Assembly: GCA_009733575.1 (NCBI GenBank)
Contig: ML769413.1
Location: 62,001 to 126,000 of the forward strand
Length of the DNA: 64,000 nt
Reading direction: 5' to 3'
Source of the DNA: Gymnopus androsaceus JB14
Taxonomy: Eukaryota > Basidiomycota > Agaricomycetes > Agaricales > Omphalotaceae
The notes beneath the pieces were generated by a model. The model worked only from the letters and a program-made list of their open reading frames with translations. It was not told where the DNA came from and did no database searches. How positions within the stretch are numbered: position 1 is the first letter of the stretch; each line of letters starts with the position of its first letter. Shown here one piece after another: positions 33,058 to 43,833 of the stretch. The position numbers were made by a program, and so were the translations under genes.

Positions 33058-34612
33058 ATGCCTCTCCCGTGCTTGCTCGTTCTTTTGGTATTGCCCCTCC
33101 TCAGATAAAAGACAGAGTTGAAGGTGAGCTTGCACTAGCTCTACTTCAAGACATGTGGACGATGTACTGAGTCAACCTGTTTGTTTCTTTGTCTTTTTAA
33201 CTCTAATTAGGATACTACACACACTTCCCGCCAAAGTCCTTCAACGTCAAAGTGGAATCTCACAAGGTCGAAAACTCGCCCATATCGAAAAAAGTCCTGG
33301 TTCTCACTAAGGATGTTAAAGCGGGAGAGGTTATTTACAAGGTACGGTGCACGATTAATCCTAACCCTTTATTTACTTTAGCTTTCACTTGAAGCTCATG
33401 TCGCTAACCCCTGCCTGCTTCCCTCCCTAGGAAAACCCCATAGTCACCGCCCTAGACTCGGACCTACAAGCTTCCGGAACCTACTGTTCCCAATGTCTCC
33501 GGCCCATTGATTCGTCCTTCAGTTCCATCACCTCTGGCCCCTCCGACTCTGACTCATTGTATTCCTCTCTCCCAGCATCTTACTGCTCTTCGACATGCCT
33601 TTCCGCTGCCCAATCGCATCATCATAACATTCTTTTCACTCTACAGCCTCCTCTCCCGCCTCAAATTGCCTCTATGGATGCGGAGTCTGCACCAACTGCC
33701 GCGCAAGTGGATAGTAGACGTCAGGCGCAGGTGAAATTTGTCGAATACCTCACCAAGGAAGGTGGAACGACTGCGTTACTCGTTGCAAGGTTTATTGTAA
33801 GGCAGGTGGCGGTGGAGATGGAGAAGCTTCTTCCTGGTTCTTCTGCTCCTTCTACTTCAGAGTCGCAGGTAGGAGACTACACAAACGCCGAAGGACCCAT
33901 GGAATACCTCCTCGCAGATCACTTTGAGAGGCTACGATTCGTCGATGTCACCTCCGACTTGAAAGAAGAACAAAATCTCATCAGCGCAATCCTAGAAGGC
34001 GCTTTACCTGGTCTCGATGCTTTCGTCACGGATGAGAGATATGCAACGCTCGTAGGGAAGATGATGTATAATGCGTTTGGGGTTTGTTATGATGATGATC
34101 AAGGAAGGGTGCGTTTGATATCTTCATTGTCAACAGAGTGATACAGTACTAATTCTCATTCTTTTTAGCCTCCCATCGAAGGCGTACGAAACCTTACCCG
34201 CACCCCGCTTGGCTCTTCCCACCCCAGCAACATTGGTTCCGCGGTATACACCGTCTCGTCCTACCTCTCGCATTCGTGCTCGCCGAACGCGCGTCCTTCC
34301 TTCCGTACTGAAACAGGTAGGGCATCGTATTCCCGCTTCCTTTTATTTCTTTTAACGGGTCTCTGCAGGTTCACAAATACATTTGGTCGCCACGCGGGAC
34401 ATGCAGGCCGGCGAGAACTCACTGTCGCGTACGTTGATGTAGGGGAGACTGAGCCGAATATGGCCGAAGCGAGGAAAAAACGCAGGACGAAGCTTGCGAA
34501 GGGATGGAGGTTCGCTTGTGTTTGTGAGAGGTGTGAGAGCGAGAAAGCCGCTGCGGACGGGATTGTGGATGCTAGCGGTGCAAGTGCGGAGGCCAAAGAC
34601 AGTTGCAAATGA
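33058..34612 (+). CDS. SET-domain (SMYD/Set6-like) lysine methyltransferase, two apparent 1-nt deletions
   Basis: Visible parts: GYYTHFPPKSFNVKVE, VLVLTKDVKAGEVIYKE (start of SET), cysteines YCSQC and YCSSTC of a MYND-like insert, NAFGVC, SYLSHSCSPNARPSF (the NHSCxPN motif of SET that binds AdoMet), VATRDMQAG, then in a shifted frame ELTVAYVDVGE and the post-SET cysteines CVCERC. A missing base in gcgagaactc (about 34411-34416) breaks the frame just before ELTVAYVDV; restoring it gives the expected GEELTVAYVD. At the 5' end, the only ATG (33058) is out of frame with ASPVLARSFG, again by one base. Either the gene is newly broken or the assembly lacks two bases. Substrate unknown. Confidence 0.7.
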
Positions 34613-34877
34613 GAGCGCTGATGCGGGTGCGAAAGGGGAGGAATTGAAAGAGATGAACTTGACCGCTCAGGACGAATCAACAGTGGAGAAAAAGTATGCT
34701 TAGGTTTGAGGCTAATGAGGGTCTGTTGTAGAGCCCCGAAGCTTAATCAAAACGGATTTGTCGTAGTTCTAATTTGTTCAAATAAAATTGTTTGTTCAAC
34801 GTTGGTTCACCAGAGTTGTAGTCTTGTACCTGAATGGTTTCATACAAGAACAAAAAACTAACACAGCAATTAAGGAG

Positions 34878-34967
34878 TGGCCAACGTGGGGATCGAACCC
34901 AAGACCTTCGCGTCAATATATTACGAGAATATTAGCACGACGCTCTAACCAGCTGAGCTAGTCGGCC
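34878..34967 (-). tRNA. tRNA-Ile (anticodon AAU) with a 16-nt intron
   Basis: Read on the minus strand: acceptor arms GGCCGAC and GTTGGCC pair (one G-U), D-arm TAGCTCAGCTGGTTAGAGC, anticodon arm TCGTG-CTAATAA-CGCGA with AAT as the anticodon triplet, variable and T-arm GGTCTTGGGTTCGATCC. The anticodon loop is interrupted one base 3' of the anticodon by about 16 nt (ttctcgtaatatattg), the standard place for eukaryotic tRNA introns. Confidence 0.95.
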
Positions 34968-36200
34968 ATAGGTGATTTTGGATCACTTCCGCAATCACAA
35001 ATTGAAATTCCCATCGCTTCACGTTCATTCTGATCCGCTCTACTTACCTCCTCCCTCCTTGACAAACTAAATAAACAAGTTTGCAGTAAGGAGAGGTCCT
35101 GGCGCTGGGGAACGGCTTCTTCAGCCCAGTCTGAAAAAAACTAGACGCTACCTTCCCCGTATACCTTTGGACTGGCCTCTACAATCCAGATCCCTCTGCC
35201 TCAGCCGATCTCATAACATTCCTCCTACACGACTTCCACATCTCAACCTCTACCCATGGTAACTCTGTCTGAGGCTTAGATTCCTTCCGCTGCGAGATTC
35301 ACAACTTCCGTCGCTATCGCTCCGGCCGCTTTCATGGCTATATGAAGTTGGGTCGAGGACGCGTTGAATGCTTTGTTTGGCTGTGCCGATTGGAGTCGTG
35401 AAGCTTGTTAGGCAATGAAGCATCTGGTGCCACAGACTGTTTCGGTGCTAATACTAATGCGTGTGTCTGTATTTCAGACAAACAGCAGTAATCAACTGCT
35501 ACCTCCTTACTAGCCTCCCTCGACCTCGAATTCAACTAGTACTCCTTCACTGCATCGTCTTCTTCTGCATCTCCGCCGAATCTCCGCCATAGAGCTTTTT
35601 GTTAATCTCACCATGCTCCGATTCAACAACCAAACCTCCTAATCCCTTATTAAATCACTAGCCAAGAGTTATGACTCGATGATCCTGGACTTTTCGAGTG
35701 TGGACTAGATCCTTCATCGATTCCAAGTGTCTTTCAGTTTTGCGCGACGTGCATGGAAATTTGTTCATTCTTACCTTCTCGGTTTGCAAGGCGAACAAGC
35801 AGCATCAATGAAGTATGAAGGACACCGAGTACTTTTGATATTCGAATTCTTACCTCATTGTGAATTCTAGGTGCGATACTAGTTCCTATATTAGTTGACT
35901 TGGAGACCTGCTTGATTTTCTTCATTCAAAGAATTTCGATCGAGTTATGCCTTTGTGCAGGCAGCAAGCATACTTAGTCAACCTGTACTTGCAGATCTTT
36001 CGGTGATTTGATTCCGACTCTCTCTCTCAAATTCAGCATGCCCGCGGCCGATAAGTAGCTTGGCACAGACGCCAAGTTACAGCATCTGACTGTCTTCCAA
36101 GACCCTCTAACTCGGAACCTTGCTCATGAATAAAGTTTCGAAGTACGTACGCCGGCCAATAAAAGATGGGAGTCACACCTTTTCAACCTAGAAACTTGCG
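34968..36200. other. Intergenic region of 1.2 kb
   Basis: No coding region of credible quality. Short Pro/Ser/Leu-rich open pieces around 35100-35600 could be remnants of a gene, but no domain or splice pattern supports this. The right end is the promoter of the beta-propeller gene. Confidence 0.4.
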
Positions 36201-37281
36201 ATGCGTATATCTCTCTTGTTCGCTATCATCCTTGGTGCTACCAATGGTATCCTTTGCCAGAATGCATCGGGGTATGAAGGTAGTAATCAGGCATCTTTTG
36301 GTATATTCCGGCCTAACATTCGTCTCCATAGTTCCTGTGAAAGTCGAAACCATCTACCACTTCAACTCCAGTGTCAGTCTGGAGAAGCTTGCCATCCGTA
36401 AAAGCGGCGAAGCTATTGTCTGCTTTGACAATTCTCCAAATATCTACCAAGTCGACCCGGACTCGATCAACGGGTCTGTCAGACACATCCACACCTTTGA
36501 GGGATACCTGGTTGCACATGGTATTGTCGAAGTAGAGGACGACCAATTCTACGTTGCCGTCAGTAACCTCTCTGTGTGGACCCACACATATGTTCTAGGA
36601 TCTCCTTCCATCTTCCATGTCAACATGACCGGTTTCCCCGAGCATCCAGCGCGCGTCAGGGAAGTAGCCCACTTCGCAGATGCAGCAATCTTAAATGGCA
36701 TGGAGGTCCTTTCAAAAAAGGAAGGGCTGATATACGTTGGGGATATTCCATTGGGTGTTATAAACGTTCTGAACGTCAACACTGGGCACCACTATGTGGC
36801 TATCAACAACTCATATACTACAATTTATCCTTTCAACAATGGCTCTGGTATCTATGGAATCCATGTCTTTCAGCCAAAGCACGAGTCGACAAAGTACCTT
36901 TATTTCAGCAACCAGAAACAAGCCCTCATCGCTCGGGTTCCTATCCATCCCAAAAGTGGCCTCCCTGTAGGGGAGCCAGAGGTCGTGGTGTCGAATTTGA
37001 CCTCAGTAGCAGAGTTTGCTCTTGATAAGGAGGGTAATATTTTTGCAGCTTTGTTCTCTTTGAACCAGTTTGTGAGGGTTGATCATAAGACGAACGAGGT
37101 ATTGGTGCTTGCGGGAGGACCGGATATTGACACCTATACGGAGGCCGTATCGGTAGTGTTTGGAAGAACGGAATCTGACAAAGGTAAACTATACGCTGTG
37201 ACCATTGGTGGATTTACGGCGCTACATAATGTCGGTGCGGGGCTGTTTAGGCTAGACACGCAAGATATGGCTGTTGTGTAG
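36201..37281 (+). CDS. Secreted six-bladed beta-propeller protein, SMP-30/gluconolactonase-like
   Basis: The start at 36201 gives a clear signal peptide (MRISLLFAIILGATNGILC). Exon 1 ends at 36279 (gaag, then gtagta) and exon 2 starts at 36332, giving 342 residues. The sequence has the recurring strand patterns of a propeller: ETIYHFNSSVSLEKLAIR, NGSVRHIHTFEG, GLIYVGDIPLGVINVLNV, STKYLYFSNQ, AEFALDKEGNIFAALF and NEVLVLAGG. Several Asn-x-Ser/Thr sites (NSS, NLS, NMT, NNS, NGS, NLT) fit a glycosylated extracellular protein. Fungal members are poorly characterised; hydrolase or lactonase activity is not shown by any motif I can verify. Confidence 0.78.
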
Positions 37282-37862
37282 GTTAATAGGTCGCGTTTGG
37301 ACTAGTAAAAACAATACTTGTATCTTTTACGTACCGTTATTTTGGCAATCATATTTGCTCTCAAAAGAAACTGTACTGCAAGATAGTTCCTATATAAAAA
37401 ATAGCTACATGAAGCTAGTATGTTGACGCAAAGGTCTTGGATTCGATCCCCACCTTAGCTACTCCATGGATCTCCTAATAATATATAATATATATATTTT
37501 TTTGCTCTTTCTGTATTGTAATACTATTCAAGTACGAGACCACAACTTCGGGGTATGAATACCTGCATTGTGCATTGAACAAAGCCCTCGCGCAACAAAT
37601 CAATAATTTTAACAGCTGGTCATCGACGTCCTACATACATACATATATAGCCCGACTGAACAACAACAACGGATATATAATAATATAAGCAAGCAAGCAG
37701 GGTAGTAGACACAACAAGGAACGACAAATGACAAACGATATGAACAACGACGAAGATAACAGCGAGAGCGAGAACGTATATGGATACGGAAGCAAGCACA
37801 CCAGGCCCTTCCTGAACCCTGTCCCCGAAATCCAATCCATCCCTTCCCTCTTCTAAACCCAA
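37282..37862. other. Intergenic region with a tRNA fragment and AT-rich runs
   Basis: Lies between two convergent genes. It contains the tRNA-Ile-like fragment at 37419-37465, then an AT-rich stretch around 37480-37505 (taatatataatatatatat). Nothing else is recognised. Confidence 0.5.
37419..37465 (+). pseudogene. 3'-half relic of the intron-containing tRNA-Ile gene
   Basis: Reads ttgacgcaaaggtcttgg then attcgatccccacc, closely matching the 3' half of the tRNA-Ile gene at 34878-34967. The match begins in the tRNA intron end (attg before acgcg) and continues past the tRNA into its 3' flank (actcc). It therefore derives from the gene, not from processed tRNA. The 5' half is absent. Confidence 0.75.
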
Positions 37863-40800
37863 TCATCCAGTATCCCCGTCTTTCGCGCCTGGCTCTGACG
37901 GAACTGGGGTGCTTATGGCTGCTGAGACTGCTGCTGGTGCGAGTGCGGATATCGATGACGTCGAGGATGTCGGTGTCAGTGTCGAAGGGTCAGCACCAGG
38001 CCCAGGATCAGGATCAGGAGCAGACTTGGATGTAGTCTCGGGGTCGGATGCACTGGATGTGGATGTGGTTATAGACAAGGAAGGGGAACCGGGACTGGAA
38101 GGGAAACCAACTATAGAAGGCGAAGGAGAGGGCGAGGGTGAAGGAGAACCCAGCACAGAGCCAGAACCCACACCCACTTTCGCCACCCCGATCTTCATCT
38201 TGAACTTTTTCGCCGGTTGCGGTTTGGGTGGATCGAGGTCGCCTGCTGGTGCTGTCGCTGCTACTGTTGTCGTCGTAGTTGTTTTCCCATTTCGAGTCCC
38301 TTTTCCATTTACATTCCCAATGCTAATCCCGTTTTTATTTTTGCTATTCAACGAGAGGGATATCCCACCCGCCTTGGCCCTCGCCTTCTTCGCCAACCTC
38401 TCTAACATCCCCCCATCCTCCTCCTCCTCTTCCTCGCTCCGTCTCCGCTTCTCACTCGGATGCATCGGACCCAGCGCGTCGAGACTAGCCATCATACCCG
38501 GAGCAGGAGACTGCGGTCTTGAACGAGAGAAGGCTGCTTCGAGTTGTTCGTCTTCGTCTTCTCCTTCCGCCCCGCCTCCTTCCAGTGGATGTTCGGGGAC
38601 CATGGTAAGTCCCGGAGGCGCACTTGTCTTTGTCGTTGAAGAGACTTGCCGATGGGAAGGTTTTGGGCTGGATGGAGGGGGGGCTGCAGACGCCCCAGAG
38701 GAATTTGATGAATCAGAAGAAGAGGAAGACTGGGACCGGGACTCGGTAATATCCATCGAAATCTCCTCCCCGTCCTCCTCATCGCCGTAATCCACCAGCG
38801 ATCCGATTCCCCCGGTGCCAAGGTGAGAAGAACGAGTCTGGCTCTGGTTTTGTCGTTGCTGCTGCTCCTGCCTCTGCCTAATGGACGGCCTCTGCGTCTG
38901 GTCCGGTCGTTGTCGCTGTTGTACATGTACATGCGGCAGAGGTAGTAACGACGACGAGTGCAAATGCGACTGCGAATGCTGCCTCTGATGCCTCCCCGTC
39001 CCCGTCCCCATTCCCATCCCTCCGCCAGCGCCAATGCCAGGCCCAGGCGCAAGAGCGCCAGCAACAGCCATACGTCTCCCGCGTTTGCGTTTCAAGCCAC
39101 CATTCAAACTGTTGGCGCCTGGGATAGGTGAGCCCGTACCTGAACCTCTGGACCACGCATGTGTATGACTCTGACTGATAGAAGGGACAAACTCATCGTT
39201 AAACTTGTAGTCGATGCTAATGTCAATATCGTCTTGGTCGTCCTCATCATCATCGTCAGCATTGAAATAGTCTTCTTCCTCGCGACTTGGCCAGCCATGG
39301 GTGTGGCCACGGTGCGTTCTGGATACATAGGATGAGATGGGATAATAAATAGGATGGGTTAGAGAGAGTTGGATAGGGAATTGGAGTTGGTTAGTTAGTC
39401 GGCTGAAATACATTCGGAATGCAAGTACATATACGCACTTTTGCGAGTCCTCCAGGTCCTCCTCCTCATTCTCCGGCATCGGCTCATTATTCATCTCCCA
39501 TCGTTGGATGAACAGCTGGAATCGTCCCGTACCCATACCTATGCCCATGTGTTGTGCGACTCCTGGACCCGCACCCTCCGCCTCAGCCAACAGTCGAATC
39601 TCAGATTCGTGTTTGGTCATGATAAAGTTTATTGGGTCTTTCAAGTTTTCCTACAAGTACGAAAGCAGAGAGATCAGTACGGCGGAGGCAGATGAAGAAT
39701 CGAGCCACCCAAGGAGCTCGGACACTCACCCTCCTCATATACTCCCAAAACTCTGCACACCCACAGCTAATCAGATTGTCCCTCCAGGGGTCTCTCCTCC
39801 TCGCACTTGCACCCCCAGCCTTATCCTTGTCCACCCCACTCTCCTGAATCGTCAAATCCAAAATCGGTTTCCACGCATCAATCTTGTTCAAATGCCCCAT
39901 CATATTCGTATTACCCAGCTTCAGCAACAACCTAAATATCCGAAACGCCGCATGCCTCAGACACTTTTCCCTCGCCTGCATCAAGGTCGCTACCTGCCCT
40001 AGCACACCCGAGGATAATAGGTAGAAATGCGATCGGAATTGATGTTGGAGGGAAAAGTTATATAGGAGGTCGCAGAGGTGGGTGTAGAGGTTTGATTGGG
40101 GGCGGGAGAGGCGTAGGCGTGTAGCGGAGTCGCGCCAGTTTGGTAGCTCCCAGAATGGTTTGAAGAGCGCCCGGATACATAATTTATAAAAGTAATCCAA
40201 GAACCTCTCAGTTCCCGGATCGTCTTTGCGTGTGGATGGGTGTTTTCCGTTGGCGGTGGAGTCATCCGCAGGTAACGACGGCATACCCAAGGCCAAGGAC
40301 CCCAATGGAACGTCCAGCCACACCTTTAACGCGTCTCCGACCTGACTCTGTATAGCGGTGCTCGCTCCCGGCCTTGTAAGCACGCCAACACAAACCTCGA
40401 GCAAGGTCTGAGCCTCCTCGGCGCCGTTGTTGCCTACCGCGCGCTCTTTCTCAATCGCCACCACTTGCTTGAGGATGTGGCCCCGTACGCCGTTGAGGTC
40501 GTGGTCGAGGAGGGAGGAGAGGATTTCGAGTGAGGGTGAGGAGGATGATTCGGATTCGGACTCGGGCTGGGTCAGCCCCCATTGAACGGCAAACAACACT
40601 CCGCGATCCACAAGGGTGCGGAACAAGGCCAGTCTCGCGGGAAGCTGGACGTTCTTGCCCATAACGCAGAGGTTTTGGATGAGCATGATGACTGCACGAC
40701 GGTGGTCGCCCGTACCCATAGTCGCAGTCGAAGTAGCTGGCCTGGCCTCATCCACAAACAACTTGACCACCTCTTTCAGAAACGCCGTATCCTGCTGAAC

Positions 40801-42062
40801 ATGCTGTATAATATCAATCTGGTTGAATATAATACAACCATTAATCACGTTGAACGTTGAATCATCCAAGACTCGGGCCAGGACGACGTCTTTAAGGAAT
40901 TGAAGCCGGTAGGTGTGGTGTATTTTCCGTAGGATAGAGGGATCGCGGATAGGGATTGGCGAGTGGAAGCGGGTACCGAGGAGTTGGCGATAGTTGGCCT
41001 TGTGCGTTGGAAAGTCTGGATCATATTCGAGCATGCCGCAGACGTGCACAAAGTATTCGTCTTGTAGGATTTGTTCGTAGATTCCGTGGTCATTGAGCAT
41101 CACTGTAATGAAACATTAGTCAATATTTAACCAAGTAGTTGTAGCCTCACATATTGTCTGCATTCAACCCACAAAGTCCTATGCAAATTCTCCAAACTCT
41201 CCTTCTCCTCCGCCTGCTGCAACACATCCACCAACTGCCGAATATACTCCTCATTTAAAATATACTCGCATATCTTTTCTTTTATAGGCTGCGTCCGTGC
41301 TAGAATCTTTATCGCCTTGTCAATGTCGTCTAGTACCCCTCCAAGATGCGGAGTAGGCAGGTGTCCGGTGCGCATAATCGTCGCCGTAGCAGCGTCTGCA
41401 CCCAGCACCGGCGAGCTACTCGAGCTCGACTCGCTTAACGCTATCGACCCTGGCTGCTGCCCCTGCGCCTGCTGGTGCTGTTCCCCCCCATTTAAATGCC
41501 TCTGCACATCCACAATAAAACTCCACACCTCCGCACACCCCTCTGCATCTGAAAACTCAGCGCATAATCCACCCCATCCTGGCTCAGTCCATACAATCAA
41601 AGTCTCTTGTTGCCGCTGGTATACATCTGTAGCCCGAATTGTTGTGCTCAGTATCACCTCGTCGATGTTTTTTTCAGAGCGCGCAGTGAGCAGGGCGTCA
41701 GAGCCGTCCGAGGAGAGATGCCCAAAGCAGAATGCCGTTCCGCGGTCTACCCAGCGGGATCCGACGAGTTCGTAGACCTGCAGATACTAAGTAAGGATAC
41801 CCGTTGTATATTGCGTCAAACACACCTTGACTTTCTTCATGTCATTCGCATCTCCATTCACCAGATAGTCTCCTTCCCCTTCCAGTTCCAGTTCCCGTTC
41901 CTGTTCATGTTCCAACTCCTGCTCACGTTCCTGCTCCTCCTCGGTGGCCGCTGGTATAACTATCAACGATAACGGCTCGTTTCCACTGCCACCGGCATTG
42001 GCATCGACATCGACACTGGCATCATCGTTTAGTTCATTGCCATTTTGGTTTTGGGAGTCCAT
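37863..42062 (-). CDS. PSY2: Serine/threonine protein phosphatase 4 regulatory subunit 3 (PP4R3/Psy2)
   Basis: Regulatory subunit that directs PP4 to nuclear substrates in DNA-damage signalling. The start at 42062 (MDSQNQNGNELND) is followed by an acidic region, then the EVH1/PH-like N-terminal domain (VYELVGSRWVDRGTAFCFG). The SMK-1 core follows: DDIDKAIKILARTQPIKE, MLNDHGIYEQILQDE, VCGMLEYDPDFP, HHTYRLQFLKDVVL, ARHAAFRIFRLLLK-type helices, EFWEYMRRENLKDPINFI, the EEEDYFNADDDDED signature, and a long Ser/Pro/Lys-rich tail. Near 41160-41180 two single-base insertions lie about 13 bases apart (catagg-A-ctt and gttg-A-atg). They break the frame between ENLH and MLNDH; the duplicated fragment at 42937 lacks both extra bases. 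Since the gene is highly conserved, assembly error is likely. Confidence 0.88.
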
Positions 42063-42796
42063 GGCAAGCGGTGGACTCGCGGAAGACGGATGAGTGGTTC
42101 CGAGGTAAGATGTAACGCGCGCGTAAACAAAAGGTGATTCGTGGATGGCGACAGAGGCGGCGATTGGCCAGCAGAAACCGCGCCACAAAACTGCGCTTAA
42201 CGTGACCTGTAAAAACCATGCGACCAGAAATAAGCGCCGTAAGCATTCAAGACAGCCATGAAACAGCTACAGAGAGCAAATTATCGACGCTGTGCAACCA
42301 GAGGCTACCAAAGGCAGTCAAAAGTTCAAATCTCATTTACTGAAGTGCGGAACTACGCTAGAAACTCTACGAGAGTGCACATAGACTAAGCGCTCTCTCG
42401 GATATTTCGGACCCGCATTATCGGATCAGACACCCCTTGCCCTATTTTAGTAAGGGTGCATGATGTCTGCCATTCAAGTGCCGAACGCCCCTTGTGATGG
42501 GAAGAAAAGTTGGTTATTACTAATCAATGGCTTAGCTCAGTTGGTTACTGCTAGGTTCAATCCCATTGTCATGATTTGCATTTGGAGAGATGGAAAGTCC
42601 TGTATTGTTTTTTCTCCTCGTCATCACGCCAGCGCGCAGCAATTCTTCAACGCGTCCTTCTCCCTCTCAACCATTCCAGAATACTCTCCTCCTCATCATC
42701 AATTTCACTCCTTCTGCTCTTTTCGCTTGGATGATAGGTCCGAAAGCGTTGATGCCAGCCATCGCCCCGACTGCGACATCTTGGATGTGTATCAGG
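42063..42796. other. Upstream region of PP4R3, with a tRNA-like element
   Basis: The first part is the PP4R3 promoter. No protein gene is recognised. A truncated tRNA-like sequence lies at 42525-42568. The stretch from 42600 to 42790 is open on the plus strand but shows only loose resemblance to PP4R3. Confidence 0.4.
42525..42568 (+). pseudogene. Truncated tRNA-like sequence lacking the anticodon arm
   Basis: Ends caatgg and ccattg pair exactly. Between them are a D-arm-like TTAGCTCAGTTGGTTA and a T-arm-like GGTTCAATCCC, separated by only a few bases where the anticodon arm should be. It has internal A- and B-box-like sequences but cannot be a normal tRNA. Confidence 0.6.
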
Positions 42797-43440
42797 GACA
42801 TTGACAAGGCGATAAAGAATCTAGCACGGACGCAGCCCATGAAAGAAAAGACCTGTGAGTGTACTTTGTATATTCGGCAGTGGGTGGATGTACTACAGCG
42901 CGGAGGAGAAGGAAAGTTTGGGGAATTTGCATAGGCTTTGTGGGCTGATGCAGACGATATGCGAGGCTGAAACTACCTAGTTAATGATTTAACTACAGCG
43001 ATGCTCAATGACTACGGAATCTATGAACAAATCCCACAAGATGAATACTTTGTGCACGTCTGCGGCATGCTCGAATACGATCCAGACTTTCCAACGCACA
43101 AGGCCAACTATCGCCAACTCCTCGGCACTCGCTTTCACTCTCCAATCCCATCTGCGATCCCTCCATTCTACACCTACCGGCTTTAATTCCTCAAAGACGT
43201 CGTCCTGGCCCGAGTCTTGGACGATTCAACGCTCAAACCCTAAGTAAGGATACCCGTTGATTGTGTCAAACACGCCTTGACCTTCTTCATCTCATTTGCA
43301 TCTCCGTTCGATAGAAAATCCCCTTCCTGTTCTTTTTCCTGCTCCTCCTCAGTGACTGCTGGTACATTACTCTATCATTAGTGTCAGCGATAGCAGTCCA
43401 GTTCCACTCGCATTGGCAGCATCTTTCAAGCCATTTTCAA
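42797..43440 (+). pseudogene. Rearranged duplicate of PP4R3 fragments
   Basis: The part from 42797 to about 43240 is an inverted copy of the gene segment at about 41320-40870, encoding DIDKAIKNLARTQPMKE, LNDYGIYEQIPQDEYFVHV, YDPDFPTHKANYRQLLGT and FLKDVVLARVLDDS. It includes a mutated intron (gcgagg instead of gtgagg) and internal deletions. From about 43241 to 43440 the sequence switches to a direct-orientation copy of 41786-42000, the first intron and first exon region. The result is a fold-back chimaera without coding capacity. Confidence 0.8.
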
Positions 43441-43833
43441 ATTTTGCCGCCCACGGCAACTCTTAGGCATACTTATCTATATGTCAAGTTCGACAGCACA
43501 TACTTATGTATTCTGAAAATTCAAAAATCCACAGTATTTTATGTTATCTATCTATCCAAAGTCAAGTACTTGAGTTGGGAATTGTCTGTATAGTAGTGAT
43601 CAGTAGTGATAGGAGAAATTGAATGAACTAAATGAGCAGGCTGCAGAGATGAGACACAGACTAGGGAAAGTATAGATAAGTCGAAGATAAGTAAGTTCTG
43701 TATTTGTAAGTCAAATATTCATCAAGAGAGAAAGAGAAAGGAAAAAAGAAATAGGCTGTACCATATATACAATGAGTACTCTGGGTTGAGCTATTGGTAC
43801 CAACTATCAAGATGTTCAAATGGATCCATTGTA
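43441..43833. other. Intergenic, 3' flank of the NB-ARC/TPR gene
   Basis: AT-rich, with purine-rich runs (gagagaaagagaaaggaaaa) near 43725. No gene is seen. Confidence 0.45.

Noticed and set aside
37909..38790. 293-codon plus-strand open frame.
   Set aside because: Antisense to the low-complexity Ser/Pro/Lys-rich tail of PP4R3; composition fully explains it.
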